Of a stretch of 64,000 bases of DNA, positions 17,008 to 25,865 are shown piece by piece. The notes under the pieces were generated by a model that saw only the letters and a program-made list of their open reading frames with translations, searched no databases and was not told where the DNA came from. Every line of letters begins with the position of its first letter. Within the stretch, counting starts at the first letter, position 1. Source of the DNA: Roseofilum sp964616725 (GTDB lineage Bacteria; Cyanobacteriota; Cyanobacteriia; Cyanobacteriales; Desertifilaceae); the NCBI GenBank assembly GCA_964616725.1, contig CAZTRW010000001.1:16943-80942 (forward strand), given 5' to 3'. Position numbers and translations under genes: made by a program.

Positions 17008-18128
17008 ACAGGGCAGATGTCATTATTATTGGGGCAGGAATTGTGGGATTAGCCCATGGTTTAGCAGCGGCGAAAAAAGGATTGAGTGTGGTCATCTTTG
17101 AACGCCATCCCCAAGCAGTTGGGGCATCAATCCGCAATTTTGGCATGATTTGGCCCATTGGTCAACCCCAAGGAAAATTAAGCGATCGCGCCCTTCGTTC
17201 TCGCGACATTTGGTTAGAAATTGCCGCCCAAGCAGGCATTGCTATTGATCCTTGTGGCTCTTTACATCTGGCTTATCGAGAAGATGAATTAGCCGTGTTA
17301 CAAGAATTTATCGATACAACAGATCGCCCCGGCATAGCACTACTCACCCCAGACAAAATATTCGCCAAAAGTCCAGCCGTTAATCCTAAAAAATTGCTGG
17401 GTGCTTTGTGGAGTCCCACAGAAGTCATTGTCGATCCCAGAGAAGCGATCGCCAAAATTCCTCTGTTTCTTACTCAAGCATATCCCCTACAAATCCACTG
17501 GAATACAGCAGTCACCGCCATTAACTTTCCCCAAATTCTCGCAGGCACAGAAATCTGGCAAGCCAATCATCACATTTTCCTCTGTAGCGGCATAGACTTT
17601 GAAACCCTTTATCCCTCCCTTTATCAAAACAGTGGCTTAACCAAAGTCAAGCTACAAATGATGCGAACTGTACCTCAACCAGAGGGGTTTAAAATCGGCG
17701 TACCGCTCTGTGGAGGACTCACCCTCACCCATTATAGTGCCTTCAGCCATTGCCCCTCTTTACCAACCCTCAAAAGCCGTATTCAACAAGAAACTCCCCA
17801 CTTTCCTCAATGGGGTATTCATGTGATGATGTCTCAAAATGCCACAGGAGAATTAATCCTAGGAGATTCCCATGAATATGGCTTAAATCTCGATCCCTTC
17901 GATCGCAGTGCAATTAATCAGTATATCTTAGCCTATTTGCAATCTATGGTACAGGTTCCCACCTTAGAAATTGCCCAAACTTGGCATGGCGTTTATGCTA
18001 AGTTAGCCGGGAAAACCGAGTGGATTGAGACTCCCCAACCAGGAGTAACCCTTGTCAATGCCCTCGGTGGGGCAGGAATGACCTTATCATTCGGATTAGC
18101 TGAAGAAATTGTAGGGCGATCGCTATAA
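17004..18128 (+). CDS. FAD-dependent oxidoreductase of the phosphonate-cluster (TIGR03364-like) group
   Basis: The 374-residue protein opens with the FAD-binding Rossmann motif ADVIIIGAGIVGLAHGLAAA, then VVIFERHPQAVGASIRNFGM with the NFGM seen in this group. It ends with VNALGGAGMTLSFGLAEEI, the C-terminal flavin contact of DAO/glycine-oxidase proteins. As an amine oxidase of the DAO family it would oxidise an amino- or N-alkylamino-phosphonate to an aldehyde for the overlapping hydrolase, replacing the PhnW aminotransferase, which is not in the window. The exact substrate is inferred. Start and stop are coupled to the hydrolase by ATGA. Confidence 0.86.
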   Translation: MNRADVIIIGAGIVGLAHGLAAAKKGLSVVIFERHPQAVGASIRNFGMIWPIGQPQGKLSDRALRSRDIWLEIAAQAGIAIDPCGSLHLAYREDELAVLQEFIDTTDRPGIALLTPDKIFAKSPAVNPKKLLGALWSPTEVIVDPREAIAKIPLFLTQAYPLQIHWNTAVTAINFPQILAGTEIWQANHHIFLCSGIDFETLYPSLYQNSGLTKVKLQMMRTVPQPEGFKIGVPLCGGLTLTHYSAFSHCPSLPTLKSRIQQETPHFPQWGIHVMMSQNATGELILGDSHEYGLNLDPFDRSAINQYILAYLQSMVQVPTLEIAQTWHGVYAKLAGKTEWIETPQPGVTLVNALGGAGMTLSFGLAEEIVGRSL

Positions 18129-18225
18129 ACTCCATCAAAACGGCCACCTTTCAGGCATAATCAAAAAAGATCAGAAGAGGTAAGAGATCCATTCCCTCTT
18201 TCCCCTTCAACTCAACCAGAACACT

Positions 18226-18996
18226 ATGATGGGATTAAACGGCATTCATACCGCCCAAGCTTTAATTATCGGGGGCAGCGGGGGTATTGGTTTAGGATTT
18301 GTGAAAAAACTCTTACTTGATCAGCAGATATCCAGGATTTACGCTACCTATCGCCGTCCTGAATCTGCGGTTGAACTGTTAGACTTGCAAGAGAGTAACC
18401 CGGATTGTCTTCATTGCTTGCCAATGGATATTACTGACGAATCTCAGATTACCGCAGTTCTGGGAAAGATTCAAGAGCACACCAGTAAACTTCATTTAGT
18501 GATTAATGCCGTCGGGATTCTCTACGAAGGATTGTTACAACCAGAAAAAAGCCTCAAACAAATTAACTCTGAGCATCTATTGCGCTACTTTCAAGTTAAC
18601 AGTATTGGAGCGGTGCTGCTGGCAAAACATCTGTTGCCCCTGTTCCATCATGGCGATCGCAGTATTTTCGCTACCCTATCTGCTAAAATTGGCAGTATCG
18701 GCGATAATCACATGGGCGGATGGTACGGTTACCGAGCCTCTAAAGCGGCGTTAAATATGTTCATGCGTACTGTGGCGATCGAATACCAACGCAAAAGTCC
18801 CCATACCATCATTGTGCTCCTACATCCTGGCACCACCGATACTCCCCTTTCCCAACCCTTCCAAAGAAATGTTCCTCCCGAAAAGTTATTCTCTGTTGAT
18901 CGTAGCGTTAACCAGCTTTGGGAGATTATTAACCAGTTAGAGGATAAAGATAAAGGTCATTTTTTCTCTTGGGATGGTACTGTCTTACCCTGGTAA
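18226..18996 (+). CDS. Short-chain dehydrogenase/reductase
   Basis: The 256-residue SDR has the cofactor motif IIGGSGGIGLGFVKKLL, NAVG in place of NNAG (VINAVGILYEG), catalytic Ser in FATLSAKIGSI and YGYRASKAALN with the YxxxK pair. It resembles the C-factor/CsgA-like subgroup. It lies 97 bases after the FAD oxidoreductase on the same strand and may belong to the operon, for instance reducing an aldehyde intermediate, but that link is only positional. Two adjacent ATG codons are possible starts. Confidence 0.85.
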   Translation: MMGLNGIHTAQALIIGGSGGIGLGFVKKLLLDQQISRIYATYRRPESAVELLDLQESNPDCLHCLPMDITDESQITAVLGKIQEHTSKLHLVINAVGILYEGLLQPEKSLKQINSEHLLRYFQVNSIGAVLLAKHLLPLFHHGDRSIFATLSAKIGSIGDNHMGGWYGYRASKAALNMFMRTVAIEYQRKSPHTIIVLLHPGTTDTPLSQPFQRNVPPEKLFSVDRSVNQLWEIINQLEDKDKGHFFSWDGTVLPW

Positions 18997-19155
18997 GGAG
19001 AGCATTCTCACCACAAAGACACAGAGGACACCAAGTTTTCTCCGTAGAAGGGAATTTCGTGTGATTTAAGTCACATTAGCGAGGGGAGTTGATCACGGCT
19101 AAAACTATTTTGATCGCTCATAGTGAAACTATAGGACTCGTGTTTTGACTAATTT

Positions 19156-19440
19156 ATGTTACCCAAACATCAACTCCTGCCTGGGGCTATCTCCGAGATT
19201 CTAGTTTCTGCACGAGAAACAGGGACTTTGACACTTGCCGATCGCTATGGTCTCATGGCTGCTGCCCTAGATGAAACCCTACCTGAAGAAGATCAACGCT
19301 CTGTCAATCGGTTGCTGCGATCAGTGATGCAAGGAAAAATTAAACTCAGCGATGAACTTTCGACTATTCATTGCGGCTCTTATCCTCCCTTATTACCTCT
19401 GTGCGGCTCTCCCCACTCCTCTCTGTTATCCTCCACTTAA
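19156..19440 (+). CDS. Small conserved cyanobacterial protein of unknown function
   Basis: Of 94 residues, the first about 70 (LLPGAISEILVSARETGTLT, ADRYGLMAA, SVNRLLRSVMQGKIKLSDEL) look like a small helical domain that I recall from many cyanobacteria. The remaining 20 or so (HCGSYPPLLPLCGSP) look like read-through of non-coding DNA, as if an ancestral stop near residue 72 had been lost. The 3' end overlaps the convergent AI-2E gene by 15 bases. Confidence 0.65.
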   Translation: MLPKHQLLPGAISEILVSARETGTLTLADRYGLMAAALDETLPEEDQRSVNRLLRSVMQGKIKLSDELSTIHCGSYPPLLPLCGSPHSSLLSST

Positions 19441-20520
19441 GTTTTCTGGATCTGAAGCTACCAGTTTTTGCGCTTGCTCTGCTGCTAATTTAGGTTGAAT
19501 ATACAGATTTTCTAAGAGGGTTGCGCCTCCGGCTACCCAAGGCGGCACAATCAAGGCTCCAATAATGCCTAACACTTGAGTACCGCCTAATACGGCTAAT
19601 AGTTGATAGAGAGGATGCACTCCTACGGATGATCCAACGAGGAAGGGATCGAGAACATAGGTTTCTAGGTTTTGAATAATCACAAAGAAGATCAGTACCC
19701 ACAGAAATGTCCAGCCTCCAGAGGCGATCGCTACAATTAAAGCAGGAACTGCCCCCAACACTGGCCCAATAAATGGAATTAAATTCGTCACTCCCGCAAT
19801 TACCCCTAACCCTAGGGAAAATTCCCTTAATCCCAAAATACCTAATCCCAAGGTAGTCGCCATACCCAGAATAAACGACACCAATAATCTCCCCCGAATA
19901 TAACTGCCCATCCGATAACTAATGGTGGGAATTTGAGCCGCAATTTTTTCTGCCCAGGGTTCTGGAAACAACCGCACCAAGCTTTGAATTAAAGTTTGGC
20001 TATCTGCCACCATGTAACCAGAGATAAACAGGGATAAAATCAGGCTAAAGACTCCCCCAATAATGCCGCGAGTAATGCTATAGGAACGTAATACTAATTG
20101 CTGGCTAGAACGAATTAGCCAACTGGTGACTTGTTGAATGTCAATCAGGTTAAATAACTCTGGAGGGGTACTGATCCAATTGTCGATCGCATCCGTGGCT
20201 AATCGAGACAGAATTTCTATATAAGATGGTAATTTTTGTAGCAGACGTTCAATCTGCTGAAATACTGTTGGGCCAATCAGTAAGCCCAATCCTGTTAAGC
20301 CAAACAACAATGTCAGATAAACTAAAATCACTCCTAGCCATCGGGGAATACGGAGGTTTGCCGCTGCATCCACTAGAGGGGCAATGGAGGCCGCCAGTAC
20401 AATGGAAATCATCAACAATACCACTAATCCTCGTAATTGCCAGAAGAGGATCATCAGCAGGACAGACAGTAAGATGATAAAAACCGTCGAGAAGGAAAAT
20501 GTAATCGTGTTTTGGCGCAT
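19426..20520 (-). CDS. AI-2E family transporter
   Basis: The 364-residue membrane protein has about eight helices, with the family motifs VLLMISIVLAASIAPLVD near the N-terminus, VAGVTNLIPFIGPVLGAVPA in the middle, and LVGSSVGVHPLYQLLAVLGG toward the end. Members include TqsA-like AI-2 exporters and sodium/proton antiporters; the substrate cannot be told from sequence. It ends convergently with the small protein gene, and cysS lies 33 bases upstream of its start on the same strand. Confidence 0.9.
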   Translation of the reverse strand: MRQNTITFSFSTVFIILLSVLLMILFWQLRGLVVLLMISIVLAASIAPLVDAAANLRIPRWLGVILVYLTLLFGLTGLGLLIGPTVFQQIERLLQKLPSYIEILSRLATDAIDNWISTPPELFNLIDIQQVTSWLIRSSQQLVLRSYSITRGIIGGVFSLILSLFISGYMVADSQTLIQSLVRLFPEPWAEKIAAQIPTISYRMGSYIRGRLLVSFILGMATTLGLGILGLREFSLGLGVIAGVTNLIPFIGPVLGAVPALIVAIASGGWTFLWVLIFFVIIQNLETYVLDPFLVGSSVGVHPLYQLLAVLGGTQVLGIIGALIVPPWVAGGATLLENLYIQPKLAAEQAQKLVASDPENLSGG

Positions 20521-20553
20521 AGAAAATGAAATCAGGTTAGGCGCTGATGGTGA

Positions 20554-22020
20554 TTAATTACGGTGCCATTGAGTGAGTCCCCCTGGTTGATCGATCAGGG
20601 TAACCCCCAAGCTTTGGAGGTGGTTCCGAATGCGATCGGCTTCAGCAAAATTTTTGGACTGACGGGCAGTTTGGCGGGCGGCGATCGCCGCTTCAATTTC
20701 CTCATTGCTTAATTGAGTCTGTACAGACTCAGTTTCTGGAGTAGATAACAGTTCTAATCCCAACACTTGAGATAAGGTAACTAACGTTTGCCACTGCTGA
20801 TATAGCTGAGGGGGATCAACCTCGGTTTTCCCTTCATGAATCCAGCGATTTCTTTCTCGATTTAAACCTTTCGCCAACTCAAATAATACCGCTAAGGCCG
20901 CGGCTGTATTCAAATCATCATCCATGGCTAATTCAAAAGCCTCTACACTCTCAGGAGACAACTTCTCCCTGGGAGCGATTGGTTGTAACTCTCCTCCCCA
21001 AAGATCTGCCAATTTCCTACCCCAGGAGAGAGCCTCTTGGAGAGTCTGCCAAGCATTTTGAGCCGAGGCGATCGCCTCTGAGGTAAAATCAATCGGCTTA
21101 CGATATTGGGCCTGAAGCACAAACAACCGCAGCGCCATTGGTTCCGGCCCCCCTTCACTATCGAGCAAATCCCGAATCGTCGTAAAATTACCCAAGGACT
21201 TGGACATCTTCTCCCCATTCACCGTCACAAACCCATTGTGCAACCAATAGTGAGCTAAAGGTTTCCCCGTCACCGCCTCTGACTGAGCCACCTCATTTTC
21301 ATGGTGGGGAAACACCAAATCTGCGCCGCCACAATGAATATCGATAGTTTCCCCTAAAGTATGGCGTACCATCGCCGAACATTCAATATGCCATCCCGGA
21401 CGGCCCTTTCCCCAGGGAGAATCCCAACTTGGTTCATCAGGCTTAGCACCTTTCCAGAGAGCAAAATCAAAGGGATCTTTTTTCTTGGTTTCTTCCCCAT
21501 CCCCTTCCACTCGGCCTGAAGCGCCCGCTTGCATCTGATCAAACTTGCGTCCCGAAAGCTTGCCGTAGTCGGGGAACTGGCGCACTTGGTAATAGACATC
21601 TCCTTCACAGGCATAGGCATAGCCTTTGACTTCTAATTCATGAATCAGGCGCACAATGCCATTAAGACTATGGGTGACCTTGGGATATTGATCGGCTGGT
21701 AGGATGTTGAGGCGAGCCATATCCTCAAAATAGGCTTGGGTAAATTTTTCAGCCACGGCTGCCATAGTGGAGCCGGTTTCGCGGGCCCGCTTCAGGATTT
21801 TATCGTCAATGTCGGTAAAGTTTTGCACGTATCGCACTTGATACCCTCGCCATTGTAGATAGCGGCGGAGGGTATCCCAAGCAATGTAGGAGCGTGCATG
21901 GCCGAGGTGGCAGTAGTCGTAAACCGTAACTCCACAACAGTAGATCCGCACTTTACCCGGTTCTAGGGACTGAAAGGATTGTTTTTGGCGGGTAAGGGTG
22001 TTGGTGAAGGTTAGGGTCAT
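20554..22020 (-). CDS. cysS: Cysteinyl-tRNA synthetase
   Basis: The 488-residue class I synthetase has the HIGH-like motif in YDYCHLGHARSYIAWDTLRR and the KMSKS loop in GEKMSKSLGNF. Zinc ligands are the Cys of YCCGVTVYDY, that of GWHIECSAM, and HHENE in DLVFPHHENEVAQSEA. The C-terminal DALR-type helical region (AFELAMDDDLNTAAALAVLF) and anticodon-side helices (FAEADRIRNHLQSLGVTL) are intact. It charges tRNA-Cys. The size is normal for bacteria. Confidence 0.97.
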   Translation of the reverse strand: MTLTFTNTLTRQKQSFQSLEPGKVRIYCCGVTVYDYCHLGHARSYIAWDTLRRYLQWRGYQVRYVQNFTDIDDKILKRARETGSTMAAVAEKFTQAYFEDMARLNILPADQYPKVTHSLNGIVRLIHELEVKGYAYACEGDVYYQVRQFPDYGKLSGRKFDQMQAGASGRVEGDGEETKKKDPFDFALWKGAKPDEPSWDSPWGKGRPGWHIECSAMVRHTLGETIDIHCGGADLVFPHHENEVAQSEAVTGKPLAHYWLHNGFVTVNGEKMSKSLGNFTTIRDLLDSEGGPEPMALRLFVLQAQYRKPIDFTSEAIASAQNAWQTLQEALSWGRKLADLWGGELQPIAPREKLSPESVEAFELAMDDDLNTAAALAVLFELAKGLNRERNRWIHEGKTEVDPPQLYQQWQTLVTLSQVLGLELLSTPETESVQTQLSNEEIEAAIAARQTARQSKNFAEADRIRNHLQSLGVTLIDQPGGLTQWHRN

Positions 22021-22085
22021 GAGGCTGCGATGGGGGTTTCGTCGGCCATTATCTTACCAAATTGGGTTTTATGACATACTCAGAT

Positions 22086-22880
22086 TTAGACATCTTCGTG
22101 GGCGAAGCGACGATAGAGGAAATCGAGGGCGTAGTTTCGCAATTCGTAGAAACGAGGGTCTTCCATAATGCGAGCGCGATCGCGCGGTCGAGGGAAAGGA
22201 ATATCAATAATATCACCAATGGTGGCGGATGGCCCATTGGTCATCATCACCAGGCGATCGGCTAAAAACAACGCCTCATCGATATCATGGGTAATCATCA
22301 GCACTGTGCAGCGATTGTTTTGCCAAATAGTGAGCAATTCTTCCTGGAGTTCTTCTTTGGTAATGGCATCGAGAGCGCCAAATGGCTCGTCTAATAAGAG
22401 CATACGAGGACTCATGGCTAAGGCGCGGGCGATCGCCACCCGTTGCTTCATCCCCCCAGACAACTCATGGGGGCGCTTATGAGCCGCGTCACTCAAGCCA
22501 ACCATGGCCAAATATTCCTGGGCAATGGCCAACTTTTCCCGTTGAGATTTGCGCTTAAAGGTGGCGTGAACCCCTAGCCACACATTTTCTAGAGCCGTTT
22601 TCCAGGGGAGTAGGGAATAATTTTGGAACACCATCATCCGATCCGGTCCCGGTTGGGTAATGGGGCGATCGCCGAGATAAATGGCTCCTAAAGTGGGTTG
22701 GATAAACCCCGCCACCATATTTAGTAAGGTGGATTTGCCACAGCCTGAATGGCCAATGAGGGTAATAAATTCTCCTTCCTGTACTGCCAGATCCAGATTT
22801 TCAATCACAGGATAAGGGCCATTTGGGGTGGGATAAATCTTAGAGATATTCTGAACTGACAGCAAGGGCTGGGTAAGCAT
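22086..22880 (-). CDS. nrtD: Nitrate ABC transporter ATP-binding protein NrtD
   Basis: The 264-residue ATPase has Walker A GHSGCGKSTLLNMVAG, signature LSGGMKQRVAIARALA, Walker B MLLLDEPFGALDA and VLMITHDIDEAL. It ends right after the domain with DFLYRRFAHEDV. The ATG at 22880 (MLTQPLLSVQNI) is preferred to one 12 codons earlier. NrtD pairs with the ABC half of NrtC to drive nitrate/nitrite import through NrtB. It is the last gene of the nrtABCD operon, 71 bases after nrtC. Confidence 0.93.
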   Translation of the reverse strand: MLTQPLLSVQNISKIYPTPNGPYPVIENLDLAVQEGEFITLIGHSGCGKSTLLNMVAGFIQPTLGAIYLGDRPITQPGPDRMMVFQNYSLLPWKTALENVWLGVHATFKRKSQREKLAIAQEYLAMVGLSDAAHKRPHELSGGMKQRVAIARALAMSPRMLLLDEPFGALDAITKEELQEELLTIWQNNRCTVLMITHDIDEALFLADRLVMMTNGPSATIGDIIDIPFPRPRDRARIMEDPRFYELRNYALDFLYRRFAHEDV

Positions 22881-22951
22881 GGAATGAGATAGAGGAATGG
22901 AAGAAAGAGGGGGCATGGCAGGAGAAGAGGATAGGGGGCTGAAAATAGACC

Positions 22952-24952
22952 TTAAGCGGCTTGTCTGGAACCATCGAGGTTCACTTCTTCAATACGCAGA
23001 TCCCGCTTGATCGGCAATTGGTACAAGTAGTCTAAGGGGTTATTAGGATCAAATAGGGTCTGATCAAACACAGAGAAGGGTTTAGGAGTTGGCTCTACGT
23101 CTGGCAATCCCAAGTCTCGTGCTGCCCGGCTGAATAGATCCAAACGGCGAATCCGTTGCAAAGCATCTACCCAGTTTCTGGGGAAGGGAGTGATGCCCCA
23201 ACGAGCCAGTTGGTTCATGATCCAGAGCGCTTCTCCTCGGTTGGGACAGTTGGAGCGATCAAAGAAAAATCGGTTGATAGAGGGCAACTTTTCTGATTCT
23301 CCCCCTTTTTCTCGCAGGTAAGGCTCCAGGAAACCCGGAGCGGTATAGACGCGATCGCTACCCACATATTCCGGCAGGCAAAGGAGATCGAGGATTTCTG
23401 GGCGATGACGGGGATCGTCACAATACTCACAGGCTTCTAAGAGAGCTTTCAGCAGAGCCAGGTGGATATCTGGGTGCTCGTTGGCATAGTCTTCCCGCAT
23501 TCCGAATACTTTTTCGGGATGACTCGGCCACAGGTCTAAGCTAGTCGCGATCGCAAAGCCTAAATCCTCATGGACAGCACGAGAGTTCCACGGCTCACCC
23601 ACACAGTACCCTTCAATGTTACCCGCCTTGAGGTTAGAGACCATTTGGGGAGGGGAAATTACACTGAGGTTGAGATCGCCATCCGGATCAATGCCCCCAC
23701 AGGCCAACCAATGGCGCAACAGGAGATTATGCATCGAAGCTGGATGAACCACGCCCAAGGTGTGGGGTCGATCCGGCGTAGCCAAGAAAGCCGCTTTGAG
23801 GTCTGCTAGGGTTCTTACGCCCTGTTGATAGAGTTTTTTGCTCAGGGTAATCGCATTGCCGCCGCGACTGAGAACCAGAGCAGTAACAATGCTGACAGGA
23901 GGTTGCTTGCCCAACCCTAGAGTGAGGGCAATGGGCATCCCCGCCACCATTTGGGCCGCATCAAGGCGGCGGTTGATTACCCCCTCAGCGATCGCCGCCC
24001 AACTTGGTTCTCGACTGAGAGTAACCTGTTCGAGACCCTGTTTTTTGAAAAACCCTTTTTCTTGCGCCACAATGAGAGGGGCACAATCCGTAAGCGGAAT
24101 AAAACCTATTTCCAGCGGCTTTTTCAGTCCAGAGGTCACCACCGCCGCCGCCGGGATAGCTTGTCGGCGTTTCGCCCGTTTTTGTTGGTTGAGAAAATAG
24201 ATAATATCGTTGCGTAGTCCGTAGTAACTCGGATGATTGACCACTTCTAGGCGTTGGCGAGGGCGGGGGAGGGGAACATCGAGGATTCTACCCACCCGCG
24301 ATTCTGGCCCATTGGTGAGCATGACAATCCGATCGCTTAACAATAAAGCCTCATCCACATCATGGGTAACCATGATACAGGTAGCATGGCTTTCTTCGCA
24401 GATTTGCATCAGGCGCTCTTGCAAGCTAGCGCGCGTGAGCGCATCCAGAGCACCAAAAGGTTCGTCTAAAAGTAACAATTTGGGGCGAATCGCTAGAGCG
24501 CGGGCGATCGCCACCCGTTGCTTCATCCCCCCAGACAACTCATGCGGGAACTTATGCTTAGCAGGGTGCAAGCCTACCCAGTCAATATGTTGGTTAATCA
24601 CCTCACGCCGCTCACCCGTCGGCAGATGTTGCATCACCGCATCCACCGCTAAAGCCACATTTTGAAACACCGTTTTCCACGGGAGCAAAGAATAATTTTG
24701 GAAAACCACCATCCGATCCGGCCCCGGTCGCACCACCTCTTTCCCGTCCAAAACCACACCGCCGCTAGAGGCACGATCTAAACCCGCCACAATCCGTAAT
24801 AAAGTAGACTTACCACAGCCAGAATGACCGATTAACGAGATAAATTCACCTTTCTCGATAGAGAAATTAATGTTTTTCAGAGCCACATAGGGATCCCCAT
24901 TCGGTAAAGGAAACACCTTATCTAAGTGGTCAATCTCAACAAAGTTGTTCAT
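22952..24952 (-). CDS. nrtC: Nitrate ABC transporter ATPase with NrtA-like regulatory domain, NrtC
   Basis: The 666-residue protein has an N-terminal ABC domain (GHSGCGKSTLLRIVAGL, LSGGMKQRVAIARALA, LLLLDEPFGALDALTRA, IMVTHDVDEAL). From about residue 275 a C-terminal domain homologous to the binding protein NrtA follows (EIGFIPLTDCAPLIVAQEKG, VGEPWNSRAVHEDLG). In NrtC this domain is known to mediate ammonium-dependent inhibition of transport. The fusion is diagnostic of cyanobacterial nitrate transporters. It lies between nrtB and nrtD. Confidence 0.96.
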   Translation of the reverse strand: MNNFVEIDHLDKVFPLPNGDPYVALKNINFSIEKGEFISLIGHSGCGKSTLLRIVAGLDRASSGGVVLDGKEVVRPGPDRMVVFQNYSLLPWKTVFQNVALAVDAVMQHLPTGERREVINQHIDWVGLHPAKHKFPHELSGGMKQRVAIARALAIRPKLLLLDEPFGALDALTRASLQERLMQICEESHATCIMVTHDVDEALLLSDRIVMLTNGPESRVGRILDVPLPRPRQRLEVVNHPSYYGLRNDIIYFLNQQKRAKRRQAIPAAAVVTSGLKKPLEIGFIPLTDCAPLIVAQEKGFFKKQGLEQVTLSREPSWAAIAEGVINRRLDAAQMVAGMPIALTLGLGKQPPVSIVTALVLSRGGNAITLSKKLYQQGVRTLADLKAAFLATPDRPHTLGVVHPASMHNLLLRHWLACGGIDPDGDLNLSVISPPQMVSNLKAGNIEGYCVGEPWNSRAVHEDLGFAIATSLDLWPSHPEKVFGMREDYANEHPDIHLALLKALLEACEYCDDPRHRPEILDLLCLPEYVGSDRVYTAPGFLEPYLREKGGESEKLPSINRFFFDRSNCPNRGEALWIMNQLARWGITPFPRNWVDALQRIRRLDLFSRAARDLGLPDVEPTPKPFSVFDQTLFDPNNPLDYLYQLPIKRDLRIEEVNLDGSRQAA

Positions 24953-24985
24953 GATGATAGCAAATAAGTAAAGAGTGAACTCAGA

Positions 24986-25828
24986 TTAAGAAGGTTCACC
25001 GGGGACAATCCGGTTGGCAATAAAAACCACCAACTTATCAAGGAGCAAGCCGACAACACCCACATAGACCAGCGCCAGAATAATCTCACTAATCAGAGAA
25101 CTATTCCAAGCATCCCAGATGAAAAAGCCGATACCCACACCCCCAATCAGCATCTCCGCTGCCACGATCGCCAACCAAGAAAGACCCACCCCAATTCTTA
25201 ACCCCGTAAAAATATAGGGCACAGTAGCTGGAAAAAGCACCTCAAAGAAATAATCCTTTCCGGACAACTGCAAAACACGCGCCACATTTTTATAGTCCTG
25301 GGGAATGCGTTGCACACCCACCGCCGTATTGATAATGATCGGCCAAATAGCCGTAATAAAAATCACGAAAATGGCAGAAGGTTCACTGTTACTAAAAGCC
25401 GCCAAAGAAATAGGCAACCACGCCAGAGGTGGGACAGTACGCAACACTTGGAACATAGGGTCTAGGGCATCATAGAGTAAACTGCTACACCCAATAGCCA
25501 TACCGAGAGCAATCCCCGCGATCGCCGATAAAGAAAAACCGATCGCCACCCGCCGTAAACTCGCCAGAATCTGCCAAAACAAACCCTTATCAGTACCCCC
25601 ATTATCAAAGAAAGGATTAATAATCAAATCCCACGTATCTTGCAGAACCTTAATCGGGCCAGGTAAAGGAGCTTGTGGACTCGCACACAGCAGTTGCCAA
25701 AGCGTTAAAGTAATCAAAAGCGCGATCGCCGACACAAAAAACTGGCGCGTATTTTCAGAAAACCATACCAACAACACCGCCCCAGGAAAGCGACGCGATC
25801 GGCCACGAGAAGAAGAAGAAAGAGTCAT
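24986..25828 (-). CDS. nrtB: Nitrate ABC transporter permease NrtB
   Basis: The 280-residue integral membrane protein has about six helices and the permease EAA-type loop (VARVLQLSGKDYFFEVLFP). Typical nitrate/sulfonate permease segments are VPPLAWLPISLAAFSNSEPS and GIGFFIWDAWNSSLISEII. A basic Ser/Arg-rich N-terminal tail (about 25 residues) faces the cytosol. It forms the channel of the NrtABCD importer. Confidence 0.95.
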   Translation of the reverse strand: MTLSSSSRGRSRRFPGAVLLVWFSENTRQFFVSAIALLITLTLWQLLCASPQAPLPGPIKVLQDTWDLIINPFFDNGGTDKGLFWQILASLRRVAIGFSLSAIAGIALGMAIGCSSLLYDALDPMFQVLRTVPPLAWLPISLAAFSNSEPSAIFVIFITAIWPIIINTAVGVQRIPQDYKNVARVLQLSGKDYFFEVLFPATVPYIFTGLRIGVGLSWLAIVAAEMLIGGVGIGFFIWDAWNSSLISEIILALVYVGVVGLLLDKLVVFIANRIVPGEPS

Positions 25829-25865
25829 AAAACAGAAAAAAGGAAAATAGAGTAAAGAGAAAAAG

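Noticed and set aside
19009..19039. Sequence ACCACAAAGACACAGAGGAC, recalled as a common cyanobacterial repeat
   Set aside because: Only one full copy occurs in this window, so repeat status cannot be shown here.
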